A DNA stretch of 64,000 bases from Marinobacter pelagius (GCF_003315345.1 NZ_QNRO01000003.1:124001-188000); one strand, 5' to 3'. Shown: positions 1 through 9,186, counted from the first letter of the stretch. Numbers and translations are program-made. Notes: a model not told the origin generated them from the letters alone.

Positions 1-2
1 TT

Positions 3-347
3 GAGGATCTGCAGAACGAATACCTCGTCATCAGCAATCAACCTAATGTCGGTGCGGACCCCCTGCTCCACCTGGCCGCCAGCCACTCGATCTCCATTGC
101 CGGCAAAACCGAGTCGAACATCGGTGCCATTGCAGCCATGGTCGCCAACGGTGTCGGGATCAGCGTGATGAATCCGATCACGGCTACGGATCAGCTGGTA
201 GGCCGCACCGATGTGGTGATGCGGCCTTTCTCACCGAGAATTTCTTTCAGTTTCGGAATGGTCTACCGGGAGGACTGGAAGAACGTACAGGCCCTCGACT
301 CCATTCGCCGGACAGGCAATGAACTTCTGAAAACCTATCCGGACTGA
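3..347 (+). CDS. LysR-family transcriptional regulator, 3' part only
   Basis: The reading frame is open from the window edge to a TGA at 345-347, so only the last 114 residues are present. They read like the second half of a LysR substrate-binding domain: a phrase of the type 'AAMVANGVGISVMNP' (ligand-pocket helix and strand) is followed by the closing strand and helix. The DNA-binding domain lies outside the window, so neither the effector nor the target can be inferred. It converges with the ferritin-like gene on the other strand, 21 bases away. Confidence 0.8.
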   Translation, partial: EDLQNEYLVISNQPNVGADPLLHLAASHSISIAGKTESNIGAIAAMVANGVGISVMNPITATDQLVGRTDVVMRPFSPRISFSFGMVYREDWKNVQALDSIRRTGNELLKTYPD

Positions 348-368
348 GGGCTGGGGCCGGAACCCGGG

Positions 369-659
369 CTAGTCGTGATGGCCAATCGGGCCGTCCTTGA
401 ACAGGAACTCCCGCAGGTACTTGTCCATGGTGGGATCTTTCCGACGGATCCACTCCAGCACCATGGCCGCGTGCTCCTTCTCTTCGTCGCGGTTATGCTC
501 GAGAATCGCCTTGAGCTCGGAATCCTTGCAGGAGGACGCACGCTGGTTGTACCAGTCGACGGCCTCGAACTCCTCCATTAGCGAGCTGATTGCCCGGTGC
601 ATGTCCCTGGTCTCGTCAGACAGCTCTTCGACAGGTTCGTGGTAGCTTTCATTGGCCAT
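369..659 (-). CDS. Encapsulated-ferritin-type (EncFtn) ferroxidase, no cargo-loading tail
   Basis: This 96-residue protein matches the EncFtn family, whose members oxidise Fe(II) as ring-shaped decamers, usually inside encapsulin shells. From memory of the Rhodospirillum rubrum protein, all its metal and entry-site residues align: E29, E30, E32 and W36 in 'MEEFEAVDWY', and E60 and H63 in 'HNRDEEKEHA'. The family normally continues into a linker and a short hydrophobic shell-targeting peptide. Here the protein stops at 'GPIGHHD', directly after the ferritin helices. No encapsulin gene lies beside it: the neighbours are a lipoprotein and a LysR fragment. The start is supported by AAGGA eight bases upstream. 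It probably works as a free, non-encapsulated ferroxidase, but that is inference. Confidence 0.85.
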   Translation of the reverse strand: MANESYHEPVEELSDETRDMHRAISSLMEEFEAVDWYNQRASSCKDSELKAILEHNRDEEKEHAAMVLEWIRRKDPTMDKYLREFLFKDGPIGHHD

Positions 660-770
660 GGTGTGATCCTTTTCTAGGCGGAAATGAGTGGTTTCGCTTG
701 GAAAATCCTCTCTGACAATAGTCCAGAATTGGACACGGGAAAAGCTGACGATGGCGGAGGGGCGGCCGAT

Positions 771-1361
771 TCAGCAGTTGATCGGCGTACTGAATACTCC
801 AGAGGCTTTCCGGAAGATCAGTTCCGGCAGCCCGGTTGGCTCACCATCCAACAGGACTGCGGGGAGCTGGATCCGGTAGACGTCGAAGCCCGGAGGCAGT
901 GGCGTCTCGATCGTGAAATGCCTTGGCAATACCGAAGTGTCGGACACGATCCAACGGAATTTTTTCGTGCCGCTGCCAACCAGCTCGGGGCCAACGGTCA
1001 CCATCGCTGCCTGCGCCGGGCTCCAGGTCCTGGCCGGGCCGAGGTCCCGGAATTCACCGTTGATTGACAGTTGATCGGTCAGAAGGGTGACAACATGACC
1101 GTCAGGGATGTCGATTCCGATTAACAGCGCGGGCCGGTCTGTCTCGCGCTCAATGGATACCTGCAAGGTGATGTCGCCATACTCAAGCAAAACCCGGTCT
1201 TCGGGGCCCGCACTACAGGGGCCTCCTTTGGTCTTGTACCCGGGCGCCACCGGCTCGTAATAGTGCACCGGCGCCATGACACATCCCGCGAGCAAGCCCG
1301 CCGCTGCTATTAAAATTACCCGGATCATCATTCCCATCCGTATGCTCCGCCAGTCAGTCAC
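771..1361 (-). CDS. Hypothetical outer-membrane or periplasmic lipoprotein
   Basis: The N terminus has a short positive stretch, a hydrophobic segment and the lipobox 'LLAGC', so the mature protein should begin at that cysteine and be lipid-anchored. I do not recognise the roughly 170-residue mature domain; it looks like a beta-rich, soluble domain. The start overlaps the 3' end of the upstream YgjV-like gene by 8 bases, so the two are probably cotranscribed. An internal Met at residue 9 would give a more typical short signal sequence. Confidence 0.65.
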   Translation of the reverse strand: MTDWRSIRMGMMIRVILIAAAGLLAGCVMAPVHYYEPVAPGYKTKGGPCSAGPEDRVLLEYGDITLQVSIERETDRPALLIGIDIPDGHVVTLLTDQLSINGEFRDLGPARTWSPAQAAMVTVGPELVGSGTKKFRWIVSDTSVLPRHFTIETPLPPGFDVYRIQLPAVLLDGEPTGLPELIFRKASGVFSTPINC

Positions 1362-1923
1362 TCTGTGAACTGACTATGGCATCGGTTTTCAGATCCGGAT
1401 ACTTTTTTTGCAGCCGGTAGAGCCGGACGATGGTGATGATGTTGGTCACCAGCACCATGGCTTCGGCGAGTGTGCCGCCCACGGAGCCGATGACGATGTT
1501 GTTGAGCATCCAGGCCAGGGCCGCCAGGCCCAGAACAATTCTGAGCGCGATGCCCCGGAGCATGAACATGCCCACGGTGCCGAGCACCGCGGCCGTTAGC
1601 GGGAAGACGTCAGTCAAGGATTTCCAGGTCACCCAGGCCACCACCAGATTCACCGCCAGCATCACCGCCATGATCTGCCAGTTGCCCTGATACTTGCGGG
1701 CGAGCGTGATGCGGACAATCACCAGTACCGTCAGTGCCGAGGCCGTCCAGCTTTCGAAGAAAGCGAACATCAGGGCAAAGGCGACGTTGGCGGAGACCAG
1801 CAACACCATCAACCGGTCGTCGTTCTTGTTGGCGAAGCCGGCAATGCAGAACGCCAGAGCGATCAGACCACAAAGCTGCCCGAGCCCTTCCGCGAGAGAC
1901 ATACCCGCAATCAGGTCAGTCAT
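1354..1923 (-). CDS. YgjV-family inner-membrane protein
   Basis: About 189 residues with six or so hydrophobic helices and few charged residues between them, ending in a short polar tail. Length and composition fit the YgjV family of inner-membrane proteins, whose function is unknown. A GTG codon 18 bases further upstream also opens the frame, but the ATG at 1923 follows GGGGAAAC at suitable distance and is preferred. It lies upstream of, and overlaps, the lipoprotein gene, suggesting a two-gene operon. It is divergent from the deacetylase gene. Confidence 0.65.
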   Translation of the reverse strand: MTDLIAGMSLAEGLGQLCGLIALAFCIAGFANKNDDRLMVLLVSANVAFALMFAFFESWTASALTVLVIVRITLARKYQGNWQIMAVMLAVNLVVAWVTWKSLTDVFPLTAAVLGTVGMFMLRGIALRIVLGLAALAWMLNNIVIGSVGGTLAEAMVLVTNIITIVRLYRLQKKYPDLKTDAIVSSQSD

Positions 1924-2067
1924 GTTTCCCCGGTAATGCACAAGGCGTCATAGCGGTATTCCCCTCTCCCCGAAAAGGGCTCCAGCCTGCCACAATTGGT
2001 AGCATTGAGCCACGATCCGCCGTGTGCCAAAGTCATCTGATCCGTTCAGCGAGGAATCTCCGCCGCC

Positions 2068-3099
2068 ATGAAAACCGTGTTCTCACCCCTGCACAGCCGA
2101 CGCCATGTCAAAACCGAACTGGACGGCGGTCTACTGATCGAGCCCCACGAGAAGCCTTCCCGGGCCGAAACCATCCTGGCGCGGGTGAAGGACCAGGCGC
2201 TCGGGGAAATCCTGGAGCCGGAAGAATTCGGACTGGAACCCATCAAACGGGTCCATACCGCCGATTATGTGAGCTTCCTGGAAACCTGCTGGGACGAGTG
2301 GGTAGCGGCCGGTAAACCCGGCGAGGCCATCCCCACCTTCTGGGTTGGCCGGGGCATGCGGGCCCGGTTGCCGAAAGACATCGACGGCCGCCTCGGCTAT
2401 TACAGTCTCGGCGCCGATACGTCGATCTCCGATGGCACCTGGGAGGCGGCCCGGGCCTCCGCCAATGTCGCCCTCACCGCCCAGAAACTGGTTGCAGGTG
2501 GAGAGCGTGCGGCCTTCGCCCTGTGCCGCCCGCCGGGGCATCATGCCCATGCCGACGTGTTCGGAGGCTACTGTTTCTTCAACAACGCCGCCATTGTCGC
2601 CCAGGCCTTCCGGGACCAGGGCTATGGCAGAGTCGCGGTGCTCGACGTGGATTTTCACCACGGTAACGGCACCCAGTCTATTTTCTATGATCGCAACGAT
2701 GTACTCACCATCAGCCTGCACGGTGATCCGGACCTGGTGTTCCCACACTTTCTGGGATTCGAGGATGAAACCGGAGAGGGCGAAGGCGAAGGCTACAACC
2801 TGAACATCGTCTTTCCGCCTGGCACCCCCTACAGCGTCTGGAACCAGGGTCTGGAGAAGGCCTGCGAACGCATCCAGGCGTTCGCACCGGATGCCCTGGT
2901 GGTGGCGCTCGGCGTCGATACCTTCGAGGAGGATCCGATTTCCTTCTTCAAGCTGACCTCCGGCGATTACCTCAAACTGGGCAAACGCCTGGAGCAGCTG
3001 GGGCTGCCGACGGTATTCACCATGGAGGGCGGTTACGACGTGGACGCCATCGGCGTGAATGCCGTCAATGTCATGCAGGGCTTTGAAGGCAAGGAATGA
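2068..3099 (+). CDS. Acetylpolyamine amidohydrolase-like class II deacetylase
   Basis: A 343-residue histone-deacetylase-fold zinc hydrolase. The catalytic apparatus is complete: tandem histidines H158/H159 in 'RPPGHHA', zinc ligands D195 and H197 in 'LDVDFHHGN' and D284 in 'LGVDTFEEDP', and the transition-state tyrosine Y323 in 'EGGYD'. These positions are the same as those I recall for the Mycoplana acetylpolyamine amidohydrolase, favouring acetylated polyamines or related small amides as substrate over protein. The enzyme should be cytoplasmic, since there is no signal peptide. A GAGGAATC element precedes the ATG. Substrate choice is inferred from the family. Confidence 0.88.
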   Translation: MKTVFSPLHSRRHVKTELDGGLLIEPHEKPSRAETILARVKDQALGEILEPEEFGLEPIKRVHTADYVSFLETCWDEWVAAGKPGEAIPTFWVGRGMRARLPKDIDGRLGYYSLGADTSISDGTWEAARASANVALTAQKLVAGGERAAFALCRPPGHHAHADVFGGYCFFNNAAIVAQAFRDQGYGRVAVLDVDFHHGNGTQSIFYDRNDVLTISLHGDPDLVFPHFLGFEDETGEGEGEGYNLNIVFPPGTPYSVWNQGLEKACERIQAFAPDALVVALGVDTFEEDPISFFKLTSGDYLKLGKRLEQLGLPTVFTMEGGYDVDAIGVNAVNVMQGFEGKE

Positions 3100-3196
3100 G
3101 CAAAGCGGGCAATGGCTTTGGCGGAAATGGTCATTGCCCGTAGGTTGCTAATCAGGGACGATCGGACTCTGATGCCCGAACCCTGGATGAGTCCCT

Positions 3197-3865
3197 ATGG
3201 AACGCTACCTTCAGCCCACCGCCTTCTTCGATTACGAAAAGCCCGAACTCAAGGCCTGGATCGCCCGGCAGCTTGAAGGTGTTTCCGACGACCCGGTGGA
3301 GCAGATCACGGTGCTCTACCTCGCGGTCCGGGACAGCATCAACTACAACCCCTATGTGTTCCGCACCGACCCCACCACCCTGTCCGCCAGCTACGCCCTG
3401 ACCAGCGGCGAGACTTACTGCATTCCCAAGGCCGTCCTCCTCGGCGCCGCCGCCCGGGCCATCGGCATTCCCAGCCGTCTGGGCCTGGCGGATGTGCGCA
3501 ACCACCTCTCCAGCCCCAAACTGATCGAATGGCTGCGCTCGGACATATTCCGGATGCACGGCTTTATCGAGCTCTATCTGAATGACCAGTGGGTAAAGGC
3601 GACCCCGGCGTTCAACAAACAGTTGTGTGAGCTGATGAAGGTGGAGCCGCTGGAGTTTGATGGTGTGAATGACTCGGTGTTCCAGGAATTCACCGAGGAT
3701 GGCCAGGCGCATATGGAGTACATCAACGACCACGGGGTGTTTGACGATGTGCCGCACCAGTTCATTGTGGATGGGGTGCGGGCGGCGTATGGGCATCTGT
3801 TTCCGGAAGATGGGGAGAACCTGGAAGTTGAAGGGAGTCTGGAAAAGGATATTTTCGGGCGGTGA
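3197..3865 (+). CDS. Transglutaminase-like cysteine hydrolase family protein
   Basis: A 222-residue cytoplasmic protein with a transglutaminase-like core. The nucleophile is C75 in 'GETYCIPKA', followed by the helix 'LLGAAARAIGIPSR' typical of this superfamily, and the catalytic histidine is H121 in 'MHGFIELYL'. The usual third residue, an aspartate in a 'vDpT'-like motif, appears as 'KATPAFN', so the third catalytic position may be N140 or absent. Members of this group are usually unassigned proteases or amidases. It follows the deacetylase by 97 bases in the same direction and may share its transcript. Confidence 0.75.
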   Translation: MERYLQPTAFFDYEKPELKAWIARQLEGVSDDPVEQITVLYLAVRDSINYNPYVFRTDPTTLSASYALTSGETYCIPKAVLLGAAARAIGIPSRLGLADVRNHLSSPKLIEWLRSDIFRMHGFIELYLNDQWVKATPAFNKQLCELMKVEPLEFDGVNDSVFQEFTEDGQAHMEYINDHGVFDDVPHQFIVDGVRAAYGHLFPEDGENLEVEGSLEKDIFGR

Positions 3866-3886
3866 GCCCGTGCGAAGAGTGAAAGA

Positions 3887-3978
3887 GGGGTCAGATGAAC
3901 AAGTTCATCAGACCCCGGAGTTTGGGCGCGAGCTTGGGAGTGAAAAAAGGGGTCTGATGAATTTGTTCATCTGACCCC
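3887..3978. repeat. Pair of REP-like 30-bp palindromes
   Basis: Two 30-base units lie at 3887-3916 and 3949-3978. Each runs from GGGGTC to GACCCC around a GATGAAC/GTTCATC core and is itself an imperfect palindrome. The second unit equals the reverse complement of the first at 29 of 30 positions. Both are preceded by GAGTGAAA plus a short purine run. The pair sits between convergent genes (transglutaminase-like and ahpF), as REP elements do, and could act as a bidirectional transcription stop. No RAYT transposase is present in the window. Confidence 0.8.
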
Positions 3979-3993
3979 GTGTTCACGCCGATC

Positions 3994-5562
3994 TCAGTCC
4001 TCCACAGAATTCCGGATCAGAAAGTCAAAGGCACTCAGCGCCGCCTTCGATCCTTCACCCATGGAAATCACGATCTGCTTGTACGGCACGGTGGTGGCAT
4101 CGCCGGCCGCGAAGACACCCGGGATGGAGGTCTCGTTGCGGTCGTTGACGATCACTTCGCCATGCTGGCTCAGTTCGATATCACCCTTGAGCCACTCGGT
4201 GTTCGGGACCAGGCCGATCTGGACGAACACACCTTCCAGCGCCACATGGTGGGACTCACCGGTATTACGGTCGGTGTAAGTCAGACCGTTCACTTTGCCG
4301 TTTTCACCGGTAATCTCGGTGGTCTGGCCGGAGGTGATAATCTCAACGTTCTTCAGGCTGCGTAGCTTCTTCTGCAGCACCTCGTCGGCACGCATCTCGG
4401 CGCCGAACTCGATCAGGGTCACGTGACCCACGATGCCAGCCAGGTCGATGGCCGCTTCCACGCCGGAGTTACCACCGCCGATGACCGCCACGCGCTTGCC
4501 CTTGAACAGGGGGCCGTCACAGTGCGGGCAGTAGGCCACGCCCTTGTTGCGATACTCTTCCTCACCCGGTACGCCCAGCTGACGCCAGCGGGCACCGGTG
4601 GACAGCACCACGGTACGGGATTTCAGAGTGGCACCATTCGCCAGGCGCACCTCGTGCAGACCCCCGGTCTTGGCGGCCGGGATCAGCTTCTCGGCGCGCT
4701 GCATGTTCATGATATCCACGTCGTATTCCTTGACGTGTTGCTCCATGGCAGACACCAGCTTCGGGCCTTCGGTATACGGCACGGAGATCAGGTTTTCGAT
4801 GCCCATGGTGTCCGCCACCTGACCACCGAAACGCTCCGCCGCGATCGCCGTGGAAATACCCTTACGGGCGGCGTAGATCGCGGCAGCAGAGCCGGCCGGG
4901 CCACCACCGATGACCAGCACCTCGAACGGATCTTTCTGGTTGAGCTTCTCTGCTTCCTTCTCGGCGGAACTGGTGTCCAGCCGCGCCACGATCTCTTCCA
5001 GGGTCATACGGCCCTGGCCCCAGGACTCGCCGTTCATGAATACGCTGGGCACCGCCATCACTTCACGCTGTTCCACTTCGTCCTGGAACAGGGCACCATC
5101 GATGGAGGTGTGCTTGATGTTCGGGTTCAGAACAGCCATCAGGTTCAGGGCCTGAACCACGTCCGGGCAGTTCTGGCAGGACAGGGAGAAGTAGGTTTCG
5201 AATTCGAAACTCCCTTCCAGGTCCTTGATCTGCTCGATCAGCTCCTGGGATTCCTTGGACGGATGACCACCCACCTGCAGCAGTGCCAGCACCAGGGAGG
5301 TGAACTCATGGCCCATGGGGATGCCGGCAAACCGGACACCAATGTCACTACCCACCCGGTTGATCGCAAAGGACGGGCGCCGCACGTCCGGGTCTTCCTC
5401 GGTACGCAGGCTGATCTTGGAAGACATCGGCTCGATATCTTCCAGCAGCTCTTTCAGCTCCTGGGACTTCTTGCTGTCGTCGTAGGCCGCCACCAGCTCG
5501 ATCGGCTGCTGCAGTTTTTCCATGTAGGCCTGGAGCTGTTGCTTGATATTGGCATCCAACAT
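3994..5562 (-). CDS. ahpF: Alkyl hydroperoxide reductase subunit F
   Basis: A 522-residue NADH-dependent flavoprotein that recharges the peroxiredoxin AhpC. The N-terminal 200 residues form the double thioredoxin-like domain with the redox pair in 'SCQNCPDVV'. A thioredoxin-reductase-like half follows, with an FAD-binding '[17 protein letters not shown]', the active disulfide in '[10 protein letters not shown]' and an NAD(H)-binding '[10 protein letters not shown]'. The length equals that of the classic enterobacterial protein. It is not adjacent to ahpC, which lies about 3 kb away. An OxyR-like dyad lies 127 bases upstream of the start, suggesting peroxide control. Confidence 0.97.
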   Translation of the reverse strand: MLDANIKQQLQAYMEKLQQPIELVAAYDDSKKSQELKELLEDIEPMSSKISLRTEEDPDVRRPSFAINRVGSDIGVRFAGIPMGHEFTSLVLALLQVGGHPSKESQELIEQIKDLEGSFEFETYFSLSCQNCPDVVQALNLMAVLNPNIKHTSIDGALFQDEVEQREVMAVPSVFMNGESWGQGRMTLEEIVARLDTSSAEKEAEKLNQKDPFEVLVIGGGPAGSAAAIYAARKGISTAIAAERFGGQVADTMGIENLISVPYTEGPKLVSAMEQHVKEYDVDIMNMQRAEKLIPAAKTGGLHEVRLANGATLKSRTVVLSTGARWRQLGVPGEEEYRNKGVAYCPHCDGPLFKGKRVAVIGGGNSGVEAAIDLAGIVGHVTLIEFGAEMRADEVLQKKLRSLKNVEIITSGQTTEITGENGKVNGLTYTDRNTGESHHVALEGVFVQIGLVPNTEWLKGDIELSQHGEVIVNDRNETSIPGVFAAGDATTVPYKQIVISMGEGSKAALSAFDFLIRNSVED

Positions 5563-5688
5563 GTAGGTTTTTCCCCTTGATATGTCGTAAATCTAAGTGT
5601 TTGAATTAAAAATGAATCAGTAATTGAAGATGTGGGTAAGATAAGGATTCGAGGCCTAAGCCTCAAATTAATTGCCCCAAACTGATTG

Positions 5689-5703
5689 ATAGGGCAGCCC
5701 TAT
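5689..5703. promoter_or_regulatory. OxyR-like half-site upstream of ahpF
   Basis: The sequence is ATAG, seven bases, CTAT, which is one half of the tetramer pattern recognised by OxyR (ATAG-N7-CTAT repeated at seven-base spacing). The flanking quarter-sites are not recognisable. The same dyad occurs upstream of ahpC (9291-9305), which strengthens both. It lies 127 bases upstream of the ahpF start, in a 183-base gap that otherwise holds no gene. Confidence 0.45.
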
Positions 5704-5745
5704 AAAGCGGAATGCAGCAATAGCCTGCCACTCCCTGGCAGACGG

Positions 5746-7647
5746 TCAGGCATTGATGAAGGAACGGTGAATGTCACGGCCATAACGCCGGATGATGTCC
5801 ATCTTGGCGGCGTGGAACGCGGCCACGCTCTCCGGCTCCTTCGACCGTGCCAGCTGGTGGCGGGCCAGTTCATCGGAAATCACGTCCATAAACAGCTCCG
5901 CCAGCAGCAGACGCGCGGAATCCCGGAAACGCCCGCGACCGTCCACGTACAGCTGCACGGTCGGTGCCTCGGTATTGATCAGGATCTTGCGCTCCTTCGG
6001 GCTGTATACCGCTCGCTCCAGCTCGTTGTGCAGGGCGCGGAAGTCATAGCCAATGAACATCGCCTCGCCGTGGTCACGGGATGCGGCCCGGTGATTGTGG
6101 CTGGGATGATGCTTGGGCCGATGGTGCCGGTGATGGGCGCCGTGGTCCGCGATCACTACCTCACACCAGGCCCAGTAATGCTGGCTTCGAACGGTAATCT
6201 CACCCCGGTCTCCGACGGAATCTCCGGTGATAGTCCATTCAATGCGATTGCGGTCGGTCAACTGGGACACCGGCACCTCCGTCGGTTTGGTATCCAGCTG
6301 AACCGAATCCGGGAAGCGGTAGCTGATGTGCAACACATCGTCCGGGGCAAAGCTGGCCGGTTTCACCAGCAAGGAGACATGAAACGGATGCCCCGCCTGC
6401 CGGTAATAGAACGGGGTGGTAAAGCGCAGGGCAGGCTCTTCAGGCTCCGGCTCCGATTCCGCCTGAGTATCACCCGCCGGCGGCAAGGAGATGCGCAGAT
6501 CCTGGATTGCGGCCCGGTTCATCCGCTCCAGCAGATGCTCGATCATGTGGTCGGTCCGACCCGATGCGGTCGCATGCTCCAGGTGGCGCAGTTGCTCCCG
6601 CTCTTCCTGTACCGCCGGGCGGAGATACTTGCTGACGGCCCGCCCGAACGCTGCCACAAACGGATCCTTGAGGTTCAGGCCGTCACGCTCGTCACTGATG
6701 ATAGCCAGGCCCTGCCCCAGCTTTTCAGCCAGGGCAGGACAATTCACCTCGCCGAACAGGTATTCCGTGCCCACCTGGTTCTCGAACTCGAACAACTGGC
6801 AATCGAGCACCGCGTTACCGGACAACACCAGCAGCCCGTTGGTGCGCTCGTCACCGTGCAGGGTCAGCTCGGCATTGAGCGCCCGCTTCAGGGTCAAGGT
6901 AAACGGGTAGCTCACCTGTTCGTAGACAAAACTGCACGGCTGCTGTGGCCCCAGCAGCACCCTGGATTCCGGTTCCAGGTAGTGGACCGGCCCCATCCGC
7001 TCCACTTCCTTACCGGCCTGACGGTGTACCAGCTCCACTCGCCGACGCCCGAGGATTTCCCGCAGGTAGATGTTGTGGGACAGGGAGTGCAAAACCGAAC
7101 GGTACTGGGAAATGTGGACCAGGGGATTGTCGATCACGATGGCCACCCGGGTACCATTGGCATCGGTGCCGAGGCGCTCGTAGTCGGTATCCTTCGCCTC
7201 ACGATCGCCTTCACCGTCGTCGTAGAGGTAGCCGCCATCCTCTCCCCGGAACAAATCGACGCGCGTGTAGCGGCCATTATGGAGGGTTTCCAGCCAGCCA
7301 TAACCGAGGCCATAGATCGCCTGTTTAAGACCACGACCGAAGAAGCCCCGGCCGGTTGCTTCACCATTCGCCAGGGGGCTATGGGCACCGCCATAGGTCA
7401 GGCTGGTCAGGGCCTGCTGCCAGGTCATGCCCTCGGCCTGGTCGGCAACTACCAGCATGGCGCCGTTCTGGTGGCGCTCATACTGGATGGTAATGCTGCC
7501 GGTCACCGCAACTCCGGCACGCTCGAGTCGGGAGTAACTGTCATCGCTGTTGGTGATCAGCTCCACCAGCGCCTTTTCCACCGACGCGAACCGGCGGGAA
7601 TCGATATCGATCACCCGTTGATCTACCGGAATTGCGGTAATGCCCAT
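5746..7647 (-). CDS. GHKL-type ATPase of unknown function with His-rich segment
   Basis: A 633-residue protein whose first 120 residues form an Hsp90/MutL/MORC-like ATP-binding domain. The N-box is 'ELITNSDDSY' (E29, N33, D36), the G1 box is a variant 'DQAEGM' around D69-G73, and a glycine-rich lid 'GRGFFGRGLKQA' lies at residues 99-110. The middle part resembles the transducer region that follows such domains. Near residues 510-540 is a histidine-rich run ('HRHHRPKHH') that could bind metal. I do not know its function; relatives act in protein remodelling, DNA repair or defence. GGGGGA precedes the ATG. It lies alone between ahpF and DUF3581. Confidence 0.7.
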   Translation of the reverse strand: MGITAIPVDQRVIDIDSRRFASVEKALVELITNSDDSYSRLERAGVAVTGSITIQYERHQNGAMLVVADQAEGMTWQQALTSLTYGGAHSPLANGEATGRGFFGRGLKQAIYGLGYGWLETLHNGRYTRVDLFRGEDGGYLYDDGEGDREAKDTDYERLGTDANGTRVAIVIDNPLVHISQYRSVLHSLSHNIYLREILGRRRVELVHRQAGKEVERMGPVHYLEPESRVLLGPQQPCSFVYEQVSYPFTLTLKRALNAELTLHGDERTNGLLVLSGNAVLDCQLFEFENQVGTEYLFGEVNCPALAEKLGQGLAIISDERDGLNLKDPFVAAFGRAVSKYLRPAVQEEREQLRHLEHATASGRTDHMIEHLLERMNRAAIQDLRISLPPAGDTQAESEPEPEEPALRFTTPFYYRQAGHPFHVSLLVKPASFAPDDVLHISYRFPDSVQLDTKPTEVPVSQLTDRNRIEWTITGDSVGDRGEITVRSQHYWAWCEVVIADHGAHHRHHRPKHHPSHNHRAASRDHGEAMFIGYDFRALHNELERAVYSPKERKILINTEAPTVQLYVDGRGRFRDSARLLLAELFMDVISDELARHQLARSKEPESVAAFHAAKMDIIRRYGRDIHRSFINA

Positions 7648-7787
7648 AAGCCATCCCCCGTGAATTTCCAGGCCTCTTTTCCACAGTAGGACAAATAGCG
7701 CATTTTGCTATTGATACGGCTCAACTATCATAGGGGGACGAAGAGTTAATCTCCCATTGTCAGCCCCGCGACCCGAAAAGGCGAACC

Positions 7788-8519
7788 ATGTTTCTAGAAC
7801 GTTTCCACTCCCTCCAGGACGGACGTGTCACCATTTCCGCGCTCCAGGCCAGCAAGTTCGCCAAGGAAGTGGCCGGGGACTTCAACCCGATTCATGATCC
7901 CGATGCCCGCCGCTTCTGCGTACCGGGGGATCTACTGTTTGCCGTGGTTGTGTCCCGCTTCGGGCTTTCCCGGAACATGACATTCCGGTTCCGCGCCCTG
8001 GTTGGTGATGGCGTTGAGCTCCTGTTCCGGGAGAATGGGGATGAGACCATCGAAGTCTGTGACGACAATGGCAAGGTCTACCTTGAGGTTACCCGCAGCG
8101 GCGAGCTTACCCGGGACGAGCAGTTCATCGAGGACTTCACCCGTTGCTACGTGGCCGCATCGGGCAAGAACTTCCCGCACACCCTCAAGCCGCTGATGGA
8201 ATCGAATGGCGTCATGTTCAATCCGGATCGCCCCATGGTGATGTATGAGAGCATGAGCCTGGCCCTGGACACAGTGGATGCCTCCTCCCCTGAACTGGAG
8301 CTGAGCAATGCCGACCTGGAAGCCGCCGGTAAACGGGGCAACGTGACGCTGGAATATCTGTTGAAGGCCGATGGCAAGCCGGTAGGCGATGTGACCAAAC
8401 GCCTGGTGCTGAGCGGATTACGGCCCTACTGTCCGGAAGCGATGGCGGAAGTGATCGAGGAATTCTACCGGCTCAAGGCCCGCGGCGCCGATTACGGCAG
8501 CGAGATCGCCAGCTCCTGA
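7788..8519 (+). CDS. DUF3581 family protein
   Basis: A 243-residue soluble protein matching DUF3581, a gammaproteobacterial family with no assigned function. The N-terminal phrase 'GDFNPIHDPDARRFCVPGD' resembles the substrate-binding helix of hotdog-fold dehydratases (compare 'DfNPiH' in MaoC-type enzymes), so a thioester-related role is conceivable but unproven. AAGG precedes the ATG. It is divergent from the GHKL ATPase and converges with ahpC across a strong terminator. Confidence 0.7.
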   Translation: MFLERFHSLQDGRVTISALQASKFAKEVAGDFNPIHDPDARRFCVPGDLLFAVVVSRFGLSRNMTFRFRALVGDGVELLFRENGDETIEVCDDNGKVYLEVTRSGELTRDEQFIEDFTRCYVAASGKNFPHTLKPLMESNGVMFNPDRPMVMYESMSLALDTVDASSPELELSNADLEAAGKRGNVTLEYLLKADGKPVGDVTKRLVLSGLRPYCPEAMAEVIEEFYRLKARGADYGSEIASS

Positions 8520-8533
8520 TACCGGTCAGACAC

Positions 8534-8556
8534 AAAAAACCCCGGCCGGGCCGGGG
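8534..8556 (-). terminator. Rho-independent terminator of ahpC
   Basis: On the minus strand a GC-rich hairpin (CCCCGG/CCGGGG, five-base loop, 8540-8556) is followed by a run of six T. It lies 67 bases past the ahpC stop. A second small hairpin (CCTCGG/CCGAGG) lies at 8559-8574. The plus-strand side has no T-run, so termination is aimed at ahpC. Confidence 0.8.
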
Positions 8557-8622
8557 TTCCTCGGGAATCCGAGGTCCGCAGAGCAGACCTCGCATCCATT
8601 CAGTTTCACCGTTCGGCGAAAC

Positions 8623-9186
8623 TTAGATCTTGCCGACCAGGTCCAGTGACGGAGCCAGGGTCTCTTCGCCTTCTTTCCACTTGGCCGGGCAAACTTCACC
8701 CGGGTTCTTGCGAACGTACTGGGCGGCCTTGATCTTGCGCAGCAGGTCGTCGGCGTCACGGCCGATGCCTTCGGCGGTGATCTCAACGGCCTGGATGATG
8801 CCGTCCGGATCGATCACGAAAGTGGCACGGTCGGCCAGGCCCTGGCCTTCACGCATAACACCGAAGTTGTTGGTGATGGTGCCGGTCTGGTCGCCAACCA
8901 TGTAGTACTGGATCTTGCCGATGGTCTCGGAAGTATCGTGCCACGCCTTGTGGGTGAAGTGGGTGTCGGTGGACACGGAGAACACTTCTACGCCCAGCTT
9001 CTGCAGCTCTTCGTACTTGTCAGCCACGTCGCCCAGCTCGGTCGGACATACGAAAGTGAAGTCGGCCGGGTAGAAGAAAAAGACAGCCCACTTACCTTTT
9101 ACGTCCGCTTCGCTGATCTCAACAAACTCACCGTTCTTGAATGCGGTGGCGTTGAACGGCTTGATCTCGCTGTTAATGATGCCCAT
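8623..9186 (-). CDS. ahpC: Peroxiredoxin, alkyl hydroperoxide reductase subunit C
   Basis: A 187-residue typical 2-Cys peroxiredoxin that reduces hydrogen peroxide and organic hydroperoxides and is regenerated by AhpF. The peroxidatic cysteine is C47 in 'FTFVCPTE' and the resolving cysteine lies in 'GEVCPAKW' near the C terminus. Length and the C-terminal tail match the enterobacterial AhpC group. AGGAG precedes the ATG. It is a single-gene unit with its own terminator and an OxyR-like dyad 105 bases upstream of the start, and is likely to be strongly expressed. Confidence 0.97.
   Translation of the reverse strand: MGIINSEIKPFNATAFKNGEFVEISEADVKGKWAVFFFYPADFTFVCPTELGDVADKYEELQKLGVEVFSVSTDTHFTHKAWHDTSETIGKIQYYMVGDQTGTITNNFGVMREGQGLADRATFVIDPDGIIQAVEITAEGIGRDADDLLRKIKAAQYVRKNPGEVCPAKWKEGEETLAPSLDLVGKI

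Noticed and set aside
5686-7689. 667-codon plus-strand frame opposite the GHKL ATPase
   Set aside because: It is the antisense shadow of a GC-rich gene; it has no start signal or domain, while the minus frame has clear ATPase motifs.
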